A DNA stretch of 64,000 nucleotides from Paraburkholderia fungorum (GCF_902833645.1 NZ_CADFGE010000002.1:900609-964608), one strand, 5' to 3'. Positions 44,404 to 54,513 are shown, numbered from the stretch's first letter. Numbers and translations are program-made. Notes: a model not told the origin generated them from the letters alone.

Positions 44404-47400
44404 TCACTCTGCCCGCGGCGCCGCGCGGATTCTGGCGACGCTTGCCGCGACGTCCTGCCATGCCGGTTTGCCGCCGGCGAATTGCTGACGCAGGTAGGAC
44501 ACGAGTTCGGCGACCTGCGCGTCGTTGAAACTATCACGGTAAGCCGGCATCGTACCGAGTTCGGGACGCGCAGGCGAGCCGATACCATCGAGAATCACGC
44601 GAATCAGATTATCAGGCGTCGCGCTGTGCAGATTCGTGTTAAGCGCCAGCGACGGATGCGCACCAAACAATTGCGGCCCGCTACCGGTGTGATGACAGGC
44701 AGCACACGCGCCATCGAACAGGCGTGCGCCAGGACCGGTTGCGGTACCCGTTATCGTGCTGGCCTGCTCATATTGACGCGCCATGGCCGCCGGATCCGCG
44801 TTGGCCTCGAGAGGATTCAACGAGGCCAGATACGTGGCCATCGCGCGAATATCGCTGTCGGGCAAAGCCGCCAGATCGTTGACGACCGGAGCCATCGGGC
44901 CGGCCGCCACGCCATGCAAGGGCGCGTGGCCGTAGCGCAGATAGCTGAACAGTTCGTCTTCGCTCCAGGGTACGGGCGCGTTGGAAAGCGTCGACAGCGC
45001 GGGCGCTTCCCATCCGTCCGCCATGCCGCCGCCCATGAAAGCGGCGCCGGTTTTCTCGGCGCCGAATGCGTTGCGCGGCGTATGGCATGCGCTGCAATGG
45101 CCGAGACCGTTCACCAGGTACGCTCCGCGATTCCATTGCGCGCTTTGCGTCGCATCGGCGGGCAAAGGGTTGCGTCCAAGGAAAAGCCCGTTCCATACGG
45201 CCATCAGAGGACGCACGCTGAACGGATACGCCAGCTTCGTTTCCGGCGGGCGCGAGCGCACCGGCGTCTGTGCCATCAGGTAAGCGTAAAGCGCCTTGAG
45301 GTCGTCGTCGGAGGTGTTTTTGAACGACGTGTAGGGGAACGCGGGATACAGACGATGCCCGTCGCGGCTGATACCTTGCCGCATCGCCCGCACGAACGCG
45401 TCGAGCGACCATGTACCGATGCCCGTTAGTCCGTCGGGCGTGATGTTGGTGCTATACACGGTGCCGAATGGCGTATCGAGCGGTTTGCCACCCGCGTTCG
45501 GCACGCCATTGTGGGCAGTATGGCAAACCGCGCAGTTACCCAGCGACGCGAGCAGCTTGCCGCGCGCCACCAGTTCGGGCGCGAACGCGCTCGCGAGCGG
45601 CGGCGCAATCGGCGCAATGGCTGCCGGCGACATGGCCAGTACGCCCAGCCAGCCGACCGCGCCCGCGGCGAGCGTGCCGAGAAAGCCGAATCGCCAGCGC
45701 TTCCTGCTGCGTGCAGTGGCTTCCTGCGCTTGCGCATCGGCGAGCGCGGCGCGAATCGTTTCAGGCGTGAACGGCGGCCTGCGAAAACGCACCCCTGTCG
45801 CGTCATATAACGCGTTGGCGATCGCTGCGGCACCGGGCAGCGAAGCCGATTCGCCGGTGCCCATCGGCGGCTCGCCGTGACGCGGCATCATCACCACGTC
45901 GATTACCGGCACTTCACGGAAAGTCAGAATCGGGTACGCGCCCCACTCCTGACTTGTCACCGCATTCTCGCCGAACGTCACGCGTTCTTTCAGCGCGCGG
46001 CTGGTTGCCTGGATCACGTTGCCGTGAATCTGATGGCGCACGCCATCCGGATTCACCATCGTGCCGGTGTCCTGCCCGACCACTACGCGCGTCACCGCAA
46101 GCTCGCCGCTCTTGCGGTTCACCTCGACGTCGGCAACCCACGCGGACCAAGCCGCGCCGAAGCCGGGGAATTTGCTGTGCACGTAGCGGGCGTACGCGAA
46201 ACCTCTGCCGCGCGCAACGTCGCCCTGTTCCTGAGCCTCGTCTTTAAACGCGGCGGTACGAGGCTGCCAGCCGGCTTTCTCAGCCACAGCCTTGACGAGA
46301 TCGATCGCCCGCGGATCAGTGAGATGTTTCAGCCGAAACTCAACGGGGTCCGCGCCCGCTTGCGCCGCGAGCTCGTCGATGAAAGATTCATGCGCGAACG
46401 TGTTCGGCAACGCGGACACGCCTCTTAGCCAGGACGCGCGCACGATCGGCGGCGTGTCGTCGCAAACGATGCGCATGGTCCGGTAGTCGTACGGCGGCAC
46501 GGCCGTGCGGTCGCCCATTTCGAAGACTTGCGGCTGCGGGGACAGGGTTCCGGTAAGCAACAGCGCCAACGTGGGGGCGTCGTTCGATGGATAGCGCGTT
46601 GCGAAATCGTAGGCGGCGAGTTCGCCTTGCGCGCCTAAAGCGCCGCGCACGTCCATCAATTGCGCTGCACCCTTGGGCTCCCAGGCATGCTCGTCTTCGC
46701 GCGAGAGTTGCACACGCACGGGACTGCCGGTTGCGCGCGAGAGCAGCGCGGCATCGGCGGCGACGTCGTCCGCGCAATTGCGGCCATAGCACCCGGCCGC
46801 ATCCATGCGCACGATTTCGATGTGCGCTTCGTCCAGCGGCATCAGCAGAGCGAGGTCGGCGCGCAACGAATGGGGATTCTGCGTACCCGACCAGACCTTC
46901 AGTGTCCCTTCCCGGTAGTCGGCCACCGCGCACGACGGTCCAATCGACGCATGCATCTGAAACGGCCATACGTAGGTGCGTTCCAACGTTCGGGCCGGGT
47001 CTTGCGCAAGCGCTGCGTCCATGTCGCCTTCGATCACCAGATCGCGCCGGCTGGCCGGATTGGCTCTTAGCGCGGCCTCCACTTCCTCGCTGGTTTCGAG
47101 CGGCGGCAAACCTTCTACTGTTTTCCACCGTACATCCAACCGCTTCACCGCCTGCTGCGCGATCTCTTCGCGCTCAGCGACAATACCCACGAAATCGCGG
47201 ATCACCACTACCTTGACGATGCCGGGCAAGTCACGAAGGGAATCTTCATCGACATGCAACAGGCTATTGCCGATGAACTCGCCCTGCGCGATTCCCGCGT
47301 AAGGCGGCCGTACGACACGGCCGTGCAGCATGCCCGGCACGCGCACGTCATGCACGAAGCTCAGTTCTCCGGTGGCCTTCGCGGGAATATCGACACGCGG

Positions 47401-48018
47401 CGAGCTCTTGCCGACGATCCTGTACGTGTCGGGTGACTTCAAAGGCGCGTCGGTGGCGAGTGTCAGTTCAATACGCCGGCCGGCGATCAGTTCGCCGTAG
47501 CTCAGACCTTTGATGGTGTCGTCGTCACGTTGAAAGATCACGCCGTCGCGCACATCGAGTTGCGCCGGATCGACCTTCAAACGCGCGGCCGCTTCGGTCA
47601 GCAGGAATTGCCGGGCTTGCGCGGCTGCATGCCGTAACGGCACGGCCGATATCTGGATCGTCGCGCTCGCGATCGTCGGACCCTGATTCGGCGCCTCATT
47701 CGTATGACCCAGTACGATCGACACGCGCGTCAACGGCACATCCAGTTCTTCCGCGACGATCTGCGCGAGCGCTGTGCCTATGCCGGTACCGAGATCGACG
47801 TGACCGTTGAACGCGACCACACTGCCGTCGTCGCGCACGACAAGAAACATGTCGGCTTGCGTCGGTACGAACGTGGAGCGCGACCCCGGCTGCCCAATCG
47901 GCGCGCGCACCGGCGGTTGCGGCGGCCGCGTGACGAGCAGCACACTCTGCGCGTCGTAGAGGTGCTGCCGCGACGGCGGCGCGGCCCGCCGATCGACGCT
48001 GAAATCCGGCCCGGTCAT
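44404..48018 (-). CDS. Molybdenum hydroxylase large subunit fused to triheme cytochrome c
   Basis: Protein of 1204 residues. Residues 1 to about 770 are a molybdopterin-binding aldehyde-oxidase-type subunit of the IorB/NicB arrangement (GHVDLGTGIGT early, then KATGELSFVHDVRVPG). After a membrane anchor (about 785-815) follow three c-type heme motifs, CAVCH, CSACH and CAACH, at about residues 831, 976 and 1106. The layout and length match nicotinate dehydrogenase NicB, which hydroxylates nicotinate at C6 and passes electrons to cytochrome. ATGA overlap with the 2Fe-2S subunit. Catalysis needs molybdopterin cytosine dinucleotide in such enzymes. The substrate here is not proven. Confidence 0.9.
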   Translation of the reverse strand: MTGPDFSVDRRAAPPSRQHLYDAQSVLLVTRPPQPPVRAPIGQPGSRSTFVPTQADMFLVVRDDGSVVAFNGHVDLGTGIGTALAQIVAEELDVPLTRVSIVLGHTNEAPNQGPTIASATIQISAVPLRHAAAQARQFLLTEAAARLKVDPAQLDVRDGVIFQRDDDTIKGLSYGELIAGRRIELTLATDAPLKSPDTYRIVGKSSPRVDIPAKATGELSFVHDVRVPGMLHGRVVRPPYAGIAQGEFIGNSLLHVDEDSLRDLPGIVKVVVIRDFVGIVAEREEIAQQAVKRLDVRWKTVEGLPPLETSEEVEAALRANPASRRDLVIEGDMDAALAQDPARTLERTYVWPFQMHASIGPSCAVADYREGTLKVWSGTQNPHSLRADLALLMPLDEAHIEIVRMDAAGCYGRNCADDVAADAALLSRATGSPVRVQLSREDEHAWEPKGAAQLMDVRGALGAQGELAAYDFATRYPSNDAPTLALLLTGTLSPQPQVFEMGDRTAVPPYDYRTMRIVCDDTPPIVRASWLRGVSALPNTFAHESFIDELAAQAGADPVEFRLKHLTDPRAIDLVKAVAEKAGWQPRTAAFKDEAQEQGDVARGRGFAYARYVHSKFPGFGAAWSAWVADVEVNRKSGELAVTRVVVGQDTGTMVNPDGVRHQIHGNVIQATSRALKERVTFGENAVTSQEWGAYPILTFREVPVIDVVMMPRHGEPPMGTGESASLPGAAAIANALYDATGVRFRRPPFTPETIRAALADAQAQEATARSRKRWRFGFLGTLAAGAVGWLGVLAMSPAAIAPIAPPLASAFAPELVARGKLLASLGNCAVCHTAHNGVPNAGGKPLDTPFGTVYSTNITPDGLTGIGTWSLDAFVRAMRQGISRDGHRLYPAFPYTSFKNTSDDDLKALYAYLMAQTPVRSRPPETKLAYPFSVRPLMAVWNGLFLGRNPLPADATQSAQWNRGAYLVNGLGHCSACHTPRNAFGAEKTGAAFMGGGMADGWEAPALSTLSNAPVPWSEDELFSYLRYGHAPLHGVAAGPMAPVVNDLAALPDSDIRAMATYLASLNPLEANADPAAMARQYEQASTITGTATGPGARLFDGACAACHHTGSGPQLFGAHPSLALNTNLHSATPDNLIRVILDGIGSPARPELGTMPAYRDSFNDAQVAELVSYLRQQFAGGKPAWQDVAASVARIRAAPRAE

Positions 48019-48521
48019 GCCTGCGCTCCCCGATCCGGCACCGCTTGCACGGCAAGCAATTCCGCTGCGCGCTGAACCGCGCGCACGATCTCGACATGCG
48101 TGCCGCAGCGGCAGAGATTGCGCGACAATTCCCGCCGAATCGTTTCGACACCCGGATGCGGATCGCGATCGAGCAACGCTTTGGCGGTCATGATCATGCC
48201 GTTCAGGCAATAGCCGCACTGTGCGGCCTGTTCCTCGATAAATGCCTGCTGTACCGGATGCAGCGCGGTACGCGTACCCAATCCTTCGAGCGTGGTGATC
48301 TCGCGCCCCAGCGCAACCTTCGCGGTCGTCACGCACGAGCGCGTCGGCATGCCATCGAGCAATACCGTGCACGCGCCGCATTCGCCGAGACCACATCCGA
48401 ATTTCGGACCGTTCAATGCGAGGTCGTTGCGCAGCAGATAAAGCAGCGGCGTATCGGCAGCGGCGCTGACCAGATGGGTCGCGCCGTTGACGTGCAGCGC
48501 AAGAGGCGCCGGACGGTTCAT
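48015..48521 (-). CDS. 2Fe-2S subunit of the molybdenum hydroxylase
   Basis: Protein of 168 residues with the two-cluster pattern of xanthine-oxidase-family small subunits: Cys43, 48, 51 and 63 (GCGLGECGACTVLLDG) and Cys102, 105, 137 and 139 (QCGYCLNGM, LCRCGTH). Partner of the large subunit. Start at ATG 48521 chosen; a GTG five codons earlier is possible and neither has a clear ribosome-binding site. Confidence 0.93.
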   Translation of the reverse strand: MNRPAPLALHVNGATHLVSAAADTPLLYLLRNDLALNGPKFGCGLGECGACTVLLDGMPTRSCVTTAKVALGREITTLEGLGTRTALHPVQQAFIEEQAAQCGYCLNGMIMTAKALLDRDPHPGVETIRRELSRNLCRCGTHVEIVRAVQRAAELLAVQAVPDRGAQA

Positions 48522-48552
48522 GGGAGTACCGGCCACGCCGTGCGGAAGGCGC

Positions 48553-49752
48553 TCAAAGCACCACCGGCACTTCGGTCGCCGGTGGCGTATTGCGGCTGCG
48601 CCTGCAGCGGATCAGCCCGTCGATCATCACCATGCCGACGCCGGGAATATCGCCCAGTTGCACGCTTTCCAGCAGCGTATCGGCCGCCGTGTGCTGTGCG
48701 CGATCCATGAAGACCAGATCGGCGGGACGCCCCACTTCGATCAATCCCTGACGCAGATTGCGTTGCCGCGCGGTGTTGCCGGTCGCAAAACAGAAAGCGA
48801 TTTCAGCCGGGACATCCGCGAGACTCGAGATCAGCGCGATCATCCGCAGAATGCCGAGCGGTTGCACGCCGGAACCCGCCGGGCTATCCGTGCCGAGAAT
48901 AATCCGGTGCGGACACTTCAATTCGATCGCATGGCGCGCGGTGAGCAGGGCGATCCGTTCATTACCGTTGTGAACGATCTCCAGCGCGCGGCTCGATTGC
49001 TCGCACAGATCGCATACGTGCCGATAGGACAGCGAGGTATGGCCGCCGTTGATGTGGCCGATCACGTCCGCGTCGGCAGCGAGCACCACGTCCCGATCGA
49101 TCAGGCCCGAGCCGGGAATCGACGGGCCACCCGTGTGAATCGTGCTTTGAATGCCGTACTTGCGGGCCCACGCCACCATCTGTGCGGCTTCCTCGCCGCC
49201 CTTCACACTGCCCAGACCGACCTCACCGAGCAGCTTCACGCCCGCTTCCGAAAGCTCCTTGAAGTCCTCTTCGACCATGCCCTTCTCGATCACTGGCGCG
49301 CCCGCCATGACCTTCACGCCGCCACCGACACCCGCGCCGCGCATCCCTTCGAACGAACGCTGCGCGGTAATCGCGAGCGCCTTGACGCCGAGTACGTCTT
49401 TCGGACGCCCAGGCAAGTGCACTTCGCCGGCGGAGATCATGGTCGTCACGCCACCGTTCAGATTCGACTCGATCCAGCCCATCTGATTCTGCCGCGGCGT
49501 CCAGTCGCCGAACACCGGATGCACGTGGGAGTCGATCAGGCCCGGCGCGACCGCGGTGCCTTTGCAGTCGACCGTGGTTCGCGCGCCCTCGAGGTCACAG
49601 TCTTTCTCCCGGCCGATCGCGACGATCACGCCGTCGTCGATCACCAGCGTGTTCGCATCGAGAATCGGTTTGTCGATGTCGCCGGATAACAGCAGACCGA
49701 TGTTCGTTACGGCGACCTTGCCCGACAAGCCTGTCAACGTCTCTGCTGCCAT
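48553..49752 (-). CDS. Enamidase-like amidohydrolase
   Basis: Protein of 399 residues of the amidohydrolase superfamily: metal ligands in DSHVHPV (His76, His78), HTGGPSIPGS, HINGG and GTDSPAGSG. The whole pattern, including GGVTTMISAGEVHLPGRPKD and GDIPGVGMVMIDG, closely resembles the enamidase of nicotinate fermentation in Eubacterium barkeri, which opens the ring of 1,4,5,6-tetrahydro-6-oxonicotinate to 2-formylglutarate. AAGGAGAGG precedes the ATG. Together with the reductase-like gene at 55517 it suggests a reductive ring-cleavage route. Substrate is inferred. Confidence 0.87.
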   Translation of the reverse strand: MAAETLTGLSGKVAVTNIGLLLSGDIDKPILDANTLVIDDGVIVAIGREKDCDLEGARTTVDCKGTAVAPGLIDSHVHPVFGDWTPRQNQMGWIESNLNGGVTTMISAGEVHLPGRPKDVLGVKALAITAQRSFEGMRGAGVGGGVKVMAGAPVIEKGMVEEDFKELSEAGVKLLGEVGLGSVKGGEEAAQMVAWARKYGIQSTIHTGGPSIPGSGLIDRDVVLAADADVIGHINGGHTSLSYRHVCDLCEQSSRALEIVHNGNERIALLTARHAIELKCPHRIILGTDSPAGSGVQPLGILRMIALISSLADVPAEIAFCFATGNTARQRNLRQGLIEVGRPADLVFMDRAQHTAADTLLESVQLGDIPGVGMVMIDGLIRCRRSRNTPPATEVPVVL

Positions 49753-49828
49753 CTGCCTCTCCTTTCGCAACGACTGCCCCGCGCCGCATGCGCGCATACC
49801 CTCTGCACGCCGCCTTGCGCCGATGGAA

Positions 49829-50542
49829 TCACACGCTCAGATAAGCGCGCCTCACTGTTTCATTCTTTGCGAGTTCGCCGATCGTGCCGCTAAAGCGAAT
49901 CTGCCCTTTTTCGAGGACGTACGCGCGGTCGCTGACCAGCTCGGCGAAGTGCAGATTCTGTTCGGACAACAGAATCGATAGCCCTTCGCGCTTGAGTTCG
50001 AGAATCATGTTTGCCATCTGCTCGACGATCACGGGAGCAACACCCTCGGACGGTTCGTCGAGCAGCACAAGGTACGGGTTGCCCATCAGCGTGCGCGAGA
50101 CGGTCAGCATCTGCTGCTCGCCGCCGCTCATCTGGCCGCCGGGGCGTCTGGGCATTTCGCCCAGATTGGGGAACAGGCGGAACAGTTTTTCCGGCGTCCA
50201 TTGCGGCGCGCCTTCGCGCGGCGGTTGACGGCCCGTATCGAGATTTTCCATCACCGTCAGATCGGCGAACACGCGCCGGTCTTCCGGCACGAATCCCATG
50301 CCCATTCGAGCGATCCGGTAAGGCGGCAACGCCGTGATGTTCTGTCCGCGAAAACGCACTTCGCCCTGGCGGCGCGGCAATAGTCCCATCACCGCTTTCA
50401 TCGTGGTCGATTTGCCGGCGCCGTTGCGGCCCATCAGCGCGACCACTTCGCCACGGCCCACTTCGAGACCGACGTCGAACAGAATATGCGCACGACCGTA
50501 GAACGCATTGAGGCCGGAGACCTTCAGCATCGGCTCGCTCAT
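49829..50542 (-). CDS. livF: Liv-type ABC transporter ATPase LivF
   Basis: Protein of 237 residues with Walker A GRNGAGKST, the ABC signature MSGGEQQML and Walker B VLLDEPSEG, typical of LivF. Couples ATP hydrolysis to uptake with LivG and the fused permease. Overlaps livG by 4 bp. Confidence 0.92.
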   Translation of the reverse strand: MSEPMLKVSGLNAFYGRAHILFDVGLEVGRGEVVALMGRNGAGKSTTMKAVMGLLPRRQGEVRFRGQNITALPPYRIARMGMGFVPEDRRVFADLTVMENLDTGRQPPREGAPQWTPEKLFRLFPNLGEMPRRPGGQMSGGEQQMLTVSRTLMGNPYLVLLDEPSEGVAPVIVEQMANMILELKREGLSILLSEQNLHFAELVSDRAYVLEKGQIRFSGTIGELAKNETVRRAYLSV

Positions 50543-51348
50543 TGCAGCGCTCCTTGTCCCGGATGGCCGCCTGCCGCTTCATGCAACGGCGCGCGTGGCT
50601 GGAAGGTCTTGCCGGTGCCGAAATAGACTTCCTGAACGCGTGCGTCGTTGCGGATCGTTTCGCCGTCGCCCTCGGCAATCAGCTTGCCGCGCGCGAGCAC
50701 GATCATGCGATCGGCGTAAGCGAATACAACGTCCATGCTGTGTTCGGTAAAGAGCACGCCGATCTTGTACTCCGTGACAAGACGCCTCGTCAGCGCCATC
50801 AGTTCGTTGCGCTCCCTGGGCGCCATGCCGGCGGTGGGCTCGTCCATCAGCAACAACTTCGGCCGATTCGCCAGCGCGATCGCCAGTTCAACACGTTTGA
50901 CATCGCCATAAGCGAGCACACCGCAGGCGCGGTTCGCGTCGGCGCCCATGCCGACCTGTTCGAGCAGCGTCATGGCTTCGTCGGCGTAGCGCGAGCGCGC
51001 GGGTTTCCACAGGCCGAAAGTTTTGCGTTCGCGCGAGACGAGGGCCATCTGCACGTTTTCGAGCACGGTCATCGAATTGAAGGTCGCGGCAATCTGAAAC
51101 GTGCGGCCGACGCCCAACCGCCAGATATCGCGTGGCCGCATGCCGACCAGTTCGCGATCTTCAAGACGAATCGAACCGGACGACGGTTGCAGTTGCCCGT
51201 TGACCATGTTGAAGCAGGTCGACTTGCCCGCGCCATTTGGTCCCAGCAGCGCGAGCAACTGGCCGGCTTCAAGATCGAAGGACACGTCGTCGACCGCTTT
51301 CAGGCCGCCGAACGACTTGGAGAGGCCGGATACGCGCAGCAGGCTCAT
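50539..51348 (-). CDS. livG: Liv-type ABC transporter ATPase LivG
   Basis: Protein of 269 residues with Walker A GPNGAGKST, Walker B LLMDEPTAG and the C-terminal region (VQEVYFG) of LivG. The ABC signature region reads LAYGDVKRVELA, the usual LivG variant. Overlaps the permease and livF genes by 4 bp each. Confidence 0.92.
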   Translation of the reverse strand: MSLLRVSGLSKSFGGLKAVDDVSFDLEAGQLLALLGPNGAGKSTCFNMVNGQLQPSSGSIRLEDRELVGMRPRDIWRLGVGRTFQIAATFNSMTVLENVQMALVSRERKTFGLWKPARSRYADEAMTLLEQVGMGADANRACGVLAYGDVKRVELAIALANRPKLLLMDEPTAGMAPRERNELMALTRRLVTEYKIGVLFTEHSMDVVFAYADRMIVLARGKLIAEGDGETIRNDARVQEVYFGTGKTFQPRAPLHEAAGGHPGQGALQ

Positions 51349-53285
51349 AGCCCCTCCTTGATCGCCGTTCCTTGTGACGCCGCCGGAGCCCGCTCTTCCG
51401 CCTTATCCACCGTATCGTCGCCAAACCGCTCGCGAATGAACCCGACGATCCCCTGCGGAAACGCGATCACCAGCAACAGGATCGCGAAACCCAGCAACGC
51501 CTGCCAATAGTCGGTCTGCCGCGCGACGGTGTCCTGTAGCCAGGTGAACACCGCCGCGCCGACGATGGGACCGGTCAAGGTCTGCAAGCCGCCGAGCAGC
51601 ACCATCACGAGGCCATCCACGGAGCGGCTCACGCTGATCACCTCGGGCGAAATCGTCCCTTTGGAAAAGGCATACAACGATCCGGCAAGCCCGCAAAACA
51701 GCGACGCGACAACGAACGCCGCCCACTGCACACGTTTCACGTCGATGCCGATGGCTTCGGCGCGCAACACCGAATCGCGCGACGCCCGCATCGCGTAGCC
51801 GAGCGGCGAGAACAGCATCTTGCGCAGCAGCCACACCCCCACCACGGCGCAGGCGAGCGTCAGATAATAAAAAGCGACCGGCGACGACAACCAGTTCGAC
51901 GGCCACAGGCCGAGAATGCCGTTGCTGCCGCCCGTTACGTCGTCCCATTGGAACACCACGGACCAGACGATCTGCGCGAACGCGAGCGTCAGCATCGCGA
52001 GGTACACGCCGGAGAGCCGCACGCAAAACCAGCCGAATACCAGCGCGCCCGCAACGGCGAGCAAGGGGCCGAGCAGCAACGCGGCTTCCATCGGCAGATT
52101 CAGAACCTTGAGAAACAGCGCGGCGCCATACGCACCCAGGCCGAAATACGCGGCGTGGCCAAACGAATGCATGCCGCCGGGACCCATGATGAAATGCAGA
52201 CTCGTGGCGAACAGCACGGCGATCAGGATTTCAACCAGCAGCACAGGCATATAGGGAAACGCGTTGGCCGCAAGCGGTGCGAGCACCAGCACCAGCAAGG
52301 CGATGGCCGCCAGCCACTTCAGACGCTTGCCGGCGGGCCTCAGGGGCGCTTCGGGCGCCGCCATGCCACGCACCGCCGCGCTCGCCTTCCCGAGTAAGCC
52401 CCAAGGCCGCACCACCAGCACCACCGCCATCACGACGAATTCCGCAACCAGCGTAAAACGGCTCAACGACAGATCGATACCGAACACCGATACATGGCCG
52501 ATGCCGATGCAGAGCGCCTTGATCTCGGCGATCAGCAACGCCGCGATAAACGCGCCCGGAATCGACCCCATGCCGCCGACCACGACGACGACAAACGCAT
52601 TGCCGATGGTCTCCAGATCGAGCGACAGATTCGCCGACATCCGCGGCCCTTGCAGCGCACCGCCCAGGCCGGCGAGAAACGCGCCGACAAAAAACACGCC
52701 GGTAAACAACCATGCCTGATTGATGCCGAGCGCGCCGAGCATTTCGCGATCCTGGGTCGCGGCGCGCACGAGCGTGCCCCAACGGGTGCGCGTCAACGCA
52801 TACCAGAGCAGCAGCAACACCACGGGTCCGATCACGATCAGCGCAATATCGTAGGTCGGCAGCGGATGGCCGAGAAACTCGACCGCGCCGGCCAGATGCG
52901 GCGCACGCGGTCCAAACAGGTCTTCCGGGCCCCATAGCCACAACGCGGCGTCGCGAAAGATCAGCACCAGCGCGAAGGTCGCCAGCAGGTGAAACAACTC
53001 GGGCGCCTGGTAGATGCGCCGCAGCACGATCATTTCGACCAGCGCGCCGAGCACCGCCACCACCAGCGCGGCAGCCAGCACCGACAGCCAGAAGCCGCCC
53101 GTGGTATGGCCGAAACGGCTCGCGATGCTATACGCGACGTAAATGCCGAACATATAGAACGAGCCGTGCGCGAAGTTGACGATGCGCGTCACGCCGAAGA
53201 TCAGCGACAAACCGGCGGCGACGAGAAACAGCGTCGACGCATCGGCGAGCCCGTTGACCATCTGTACCAGCAAATTCGAAAGCAT
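51345..53285 (-). CDS. Fused LivH-LivM branched-chain-type ABC permease
   Basis: Protein of 646 residues carrying both permeases in one chain. The N-terminal about 290 residues are LivH-like (LVAAGLSLIFGVTRIVNFAH), and about 320-620 are LivM-like (GPGGMHSFGHAAYFGLGAYG). Most systems use two separate proteins; the fusion is intact with no frameshift. Forms the membrane channel with LivG, LivF and the binding protein at 43040. Confidence 0.93.
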   Translation of the reverse strand: MLSNLLVQMVNGLADASTLFLVAAGLSLIFGVTRIVNFAHGSFYMFGIYVAYSIASRFGHTTGGFWLSVLAAALVVAVLGALVEMIVLRRIYQAPELFHLLATFALVLIFRDAALWLWGPEDLFGPRAPHLAGAVEFLGHPLPTYDIALIVIGPVVLLLLWYALTRTRWGTLVRAATQDREMLGALGINQAWLFTGVFFVGAFLAGLGGALQGPRMSANLSLDLETIGNAFVVVVVGGMGSIPGAFIAALLIAEIKALCIGIGHVSVFGIDLSLSRFTLVAEFVVMAVVLVVRPWGLLGKASAAVRGMAAPEAPLRPAGKRLKWLAAIALLVLVLAPLAANAFPYMPVLLVEILIAVLFATSLHFIMGPGGMHSFGHAAYFGLGAYGAALFLKVLNLPMEAALLLGPLLAVAGALVFGWFCVRLSGVYLAMLTLAFAQIVWSVVFQWDDVTGGSNGILGLWPSNWLSSPVAFYYLTLACAVVGVWLLRKMLFSPLGYAMRASRDSVLRAEAIGIDVKRVQWAAFVVASLFCGLAGSLYAFSKGTISPEVISVSRSVDGLVMVLLGGLQTLTGPIVGAAVFTWLQDTVARQTDYWQALLGFAILLLVIAFPQGIVGFIRERFGDDTVDKAEERAPAASQGTAIKEGL

Positions 53286-53303
53286 CGCGACCCTTGAAAT
53301 AGC

Positions 53304-53888
53304 TCAGCGCAAACCGTCTTCGCCCTTGATCTCACTCACCTGCAAGCCGCCGATGCGCGGCAGCGGCCGGCCCGAGGCAGTCACCGCGACGGCCACGACG
53401 ATTTCATTCGCGCGCGGCGCATCCGACACGCGTGCCTCGATCGCGTCGAAATGGCTGCGTACGAAGGCGGCGTCCTTATGGCCCAGCGGCACGTCGATCG
53501 CGGTGCCGAGCGTACCCATTTTTTTCGCCGACGGCACCAGCGCCGCGCCTTTTTCAACCGCGACGCGCAGCGGGGCGCCAAGCTTGGGGTGCAGGATCGC
53601 CGCCGCGTGCTCGAGTTCACCCGCTTCGCCGACGATCGCGGCCTTGCCGTAGCTTTGCGCGTCGCCCGGTTTGATGCCGAGCGCTTCAACACACTTGTTG
53701 CCGAGCAAGGCGCCAAGTTCCTCGCCGGCTTCGATCAGCGCGTCCAGTTTCGCCTCGTAACGCCCCGCGTAGGGATTATCGATCACCGCGATCGCGACTG
53801 CACGGCGTGCCGGCGGTTCGACGGCCTGCCCCATTTCAATGCGTGTTTCATCGACCTGCACGACCAGCTTGCGAAGCTTGATTGCCAT
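53304..53888 (-). CDS. PF06684 'amino acid synthesis' family protein, copy 1
   Basis: Protein of 194 residues recognised as PF06684 by segments NPYAGRYEAKLDALI, SYGKAAIVGEAGELEHAAA and DAAFVRSHFDAIEARV. Function experimentally unclear despite the family name. GGGAG precedes ATG 53888. It and the next gene are paralogues; both sit between the transporter and the reductase-like genes, so they probably belong to the same pathway, possibly as subunits of one enzyme. Confidence 0.88.
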   Translation of the reverse strand: MAIKLRKLVVQVDETRIEMGQAVEPPARRAVAIAVIDNPYAGRYEAKLDALIEAGEELGALLGNKCVEALGIKPGDAQSYGKAAIVGEAGELEHAAAILHPKLGAPLRVAVEKGAALVPSAKKMGTLGTAIDVPLGHKDAAFVRSHFDAIEARVSDAPRANEIVVAVAVTASGRPLPRIGGLQVSEIKGEDGLR

Positions 53889-53922
53889 TTCACTCTCCCG
53901 GTTTCGATGCGTGTTACGCCGC

Positions 53923-54513
53923 TCAGCGCAAGCCGTCCTTGCCCACAATCGCCTCTTTCGCCAGGCCGCCGACACGCGCATGCACGCGCTGGCCCGTGCT
54001 CATCACGAGGATATACACCAGTTCGTCCGCTGCGGGGGCGCCAGGCACACACACTTCGATCGCGTCGAAATGGCTGCGTACGTAGCTCGCGTTGACATGT
54101 GTGAGCGGCACATCGAGCGCGGTGGAAGGCGCACCGACTTTCTTGGTGGACGGCACGATAGCGTTAGTCGGAACGCCGTTTTTCTCCAGCAGTTCACGCA
54201 TCGCATAGCCGCCGGGCACATGCCACAGCGCGCCATGCTCGAGTTCGCCCCGCGAGCCGACGATTGCGCCTTTGCCGTAGCTTTCGATCGATGCGTGCGG
54301 CACCGCCATCGCCGCCAGCAGCCGTTGCGCCATGTCGAAGCCGATTGGCTTGAGCGCTTCCATGGCGTGCTCGATTCTGGCCTCGTAGCGGCCGGCGAAC
54401 GGATTCGTCATTACCGCGGCAATCGCGCCGCGCCGCAACGGCTGCGCGGGTGCGGGGCCGAACTCGTGAAAAATGTCTTCGACGTGCGTCAGCACGCGGC
54501 GTATTTCGAACAC
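53923..54513 (-). CDS. PF06684 'amino acid synthesis' family protein, copy 2
   Basis: Protein of 196 residues, paralogue of the neighbouring gene (NPFAGRYEARIEHAME, SYGKGAIVGSRGELEHGA, ASYVRSHFDAIEVCV). GTG start at 54513 with CGGAGG upstream. The two copies share the AGRYEA, SYGK and RSHFDAIE motifs but differ elsewhere, as in a heteromer. Confidence 0.87.
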   Translation of the reverse strand: MFEIRRVLTHVEDIFHEFGPAPAQPLRRGAIAAVMTNPFAGRYEARIEHAMEALKPIGFDMAQRLLAAMAVPHASIESYGKGAIVGSRGELEHGALWHVPGGYAMRELLEKNGVPTNAIVPSTKKVGAPSTALDVPLTHVNASYVRSHFDAIEVCVPGAPAADELVYILVMSTGQRVHARVGGLAKEAIVGKDGLR

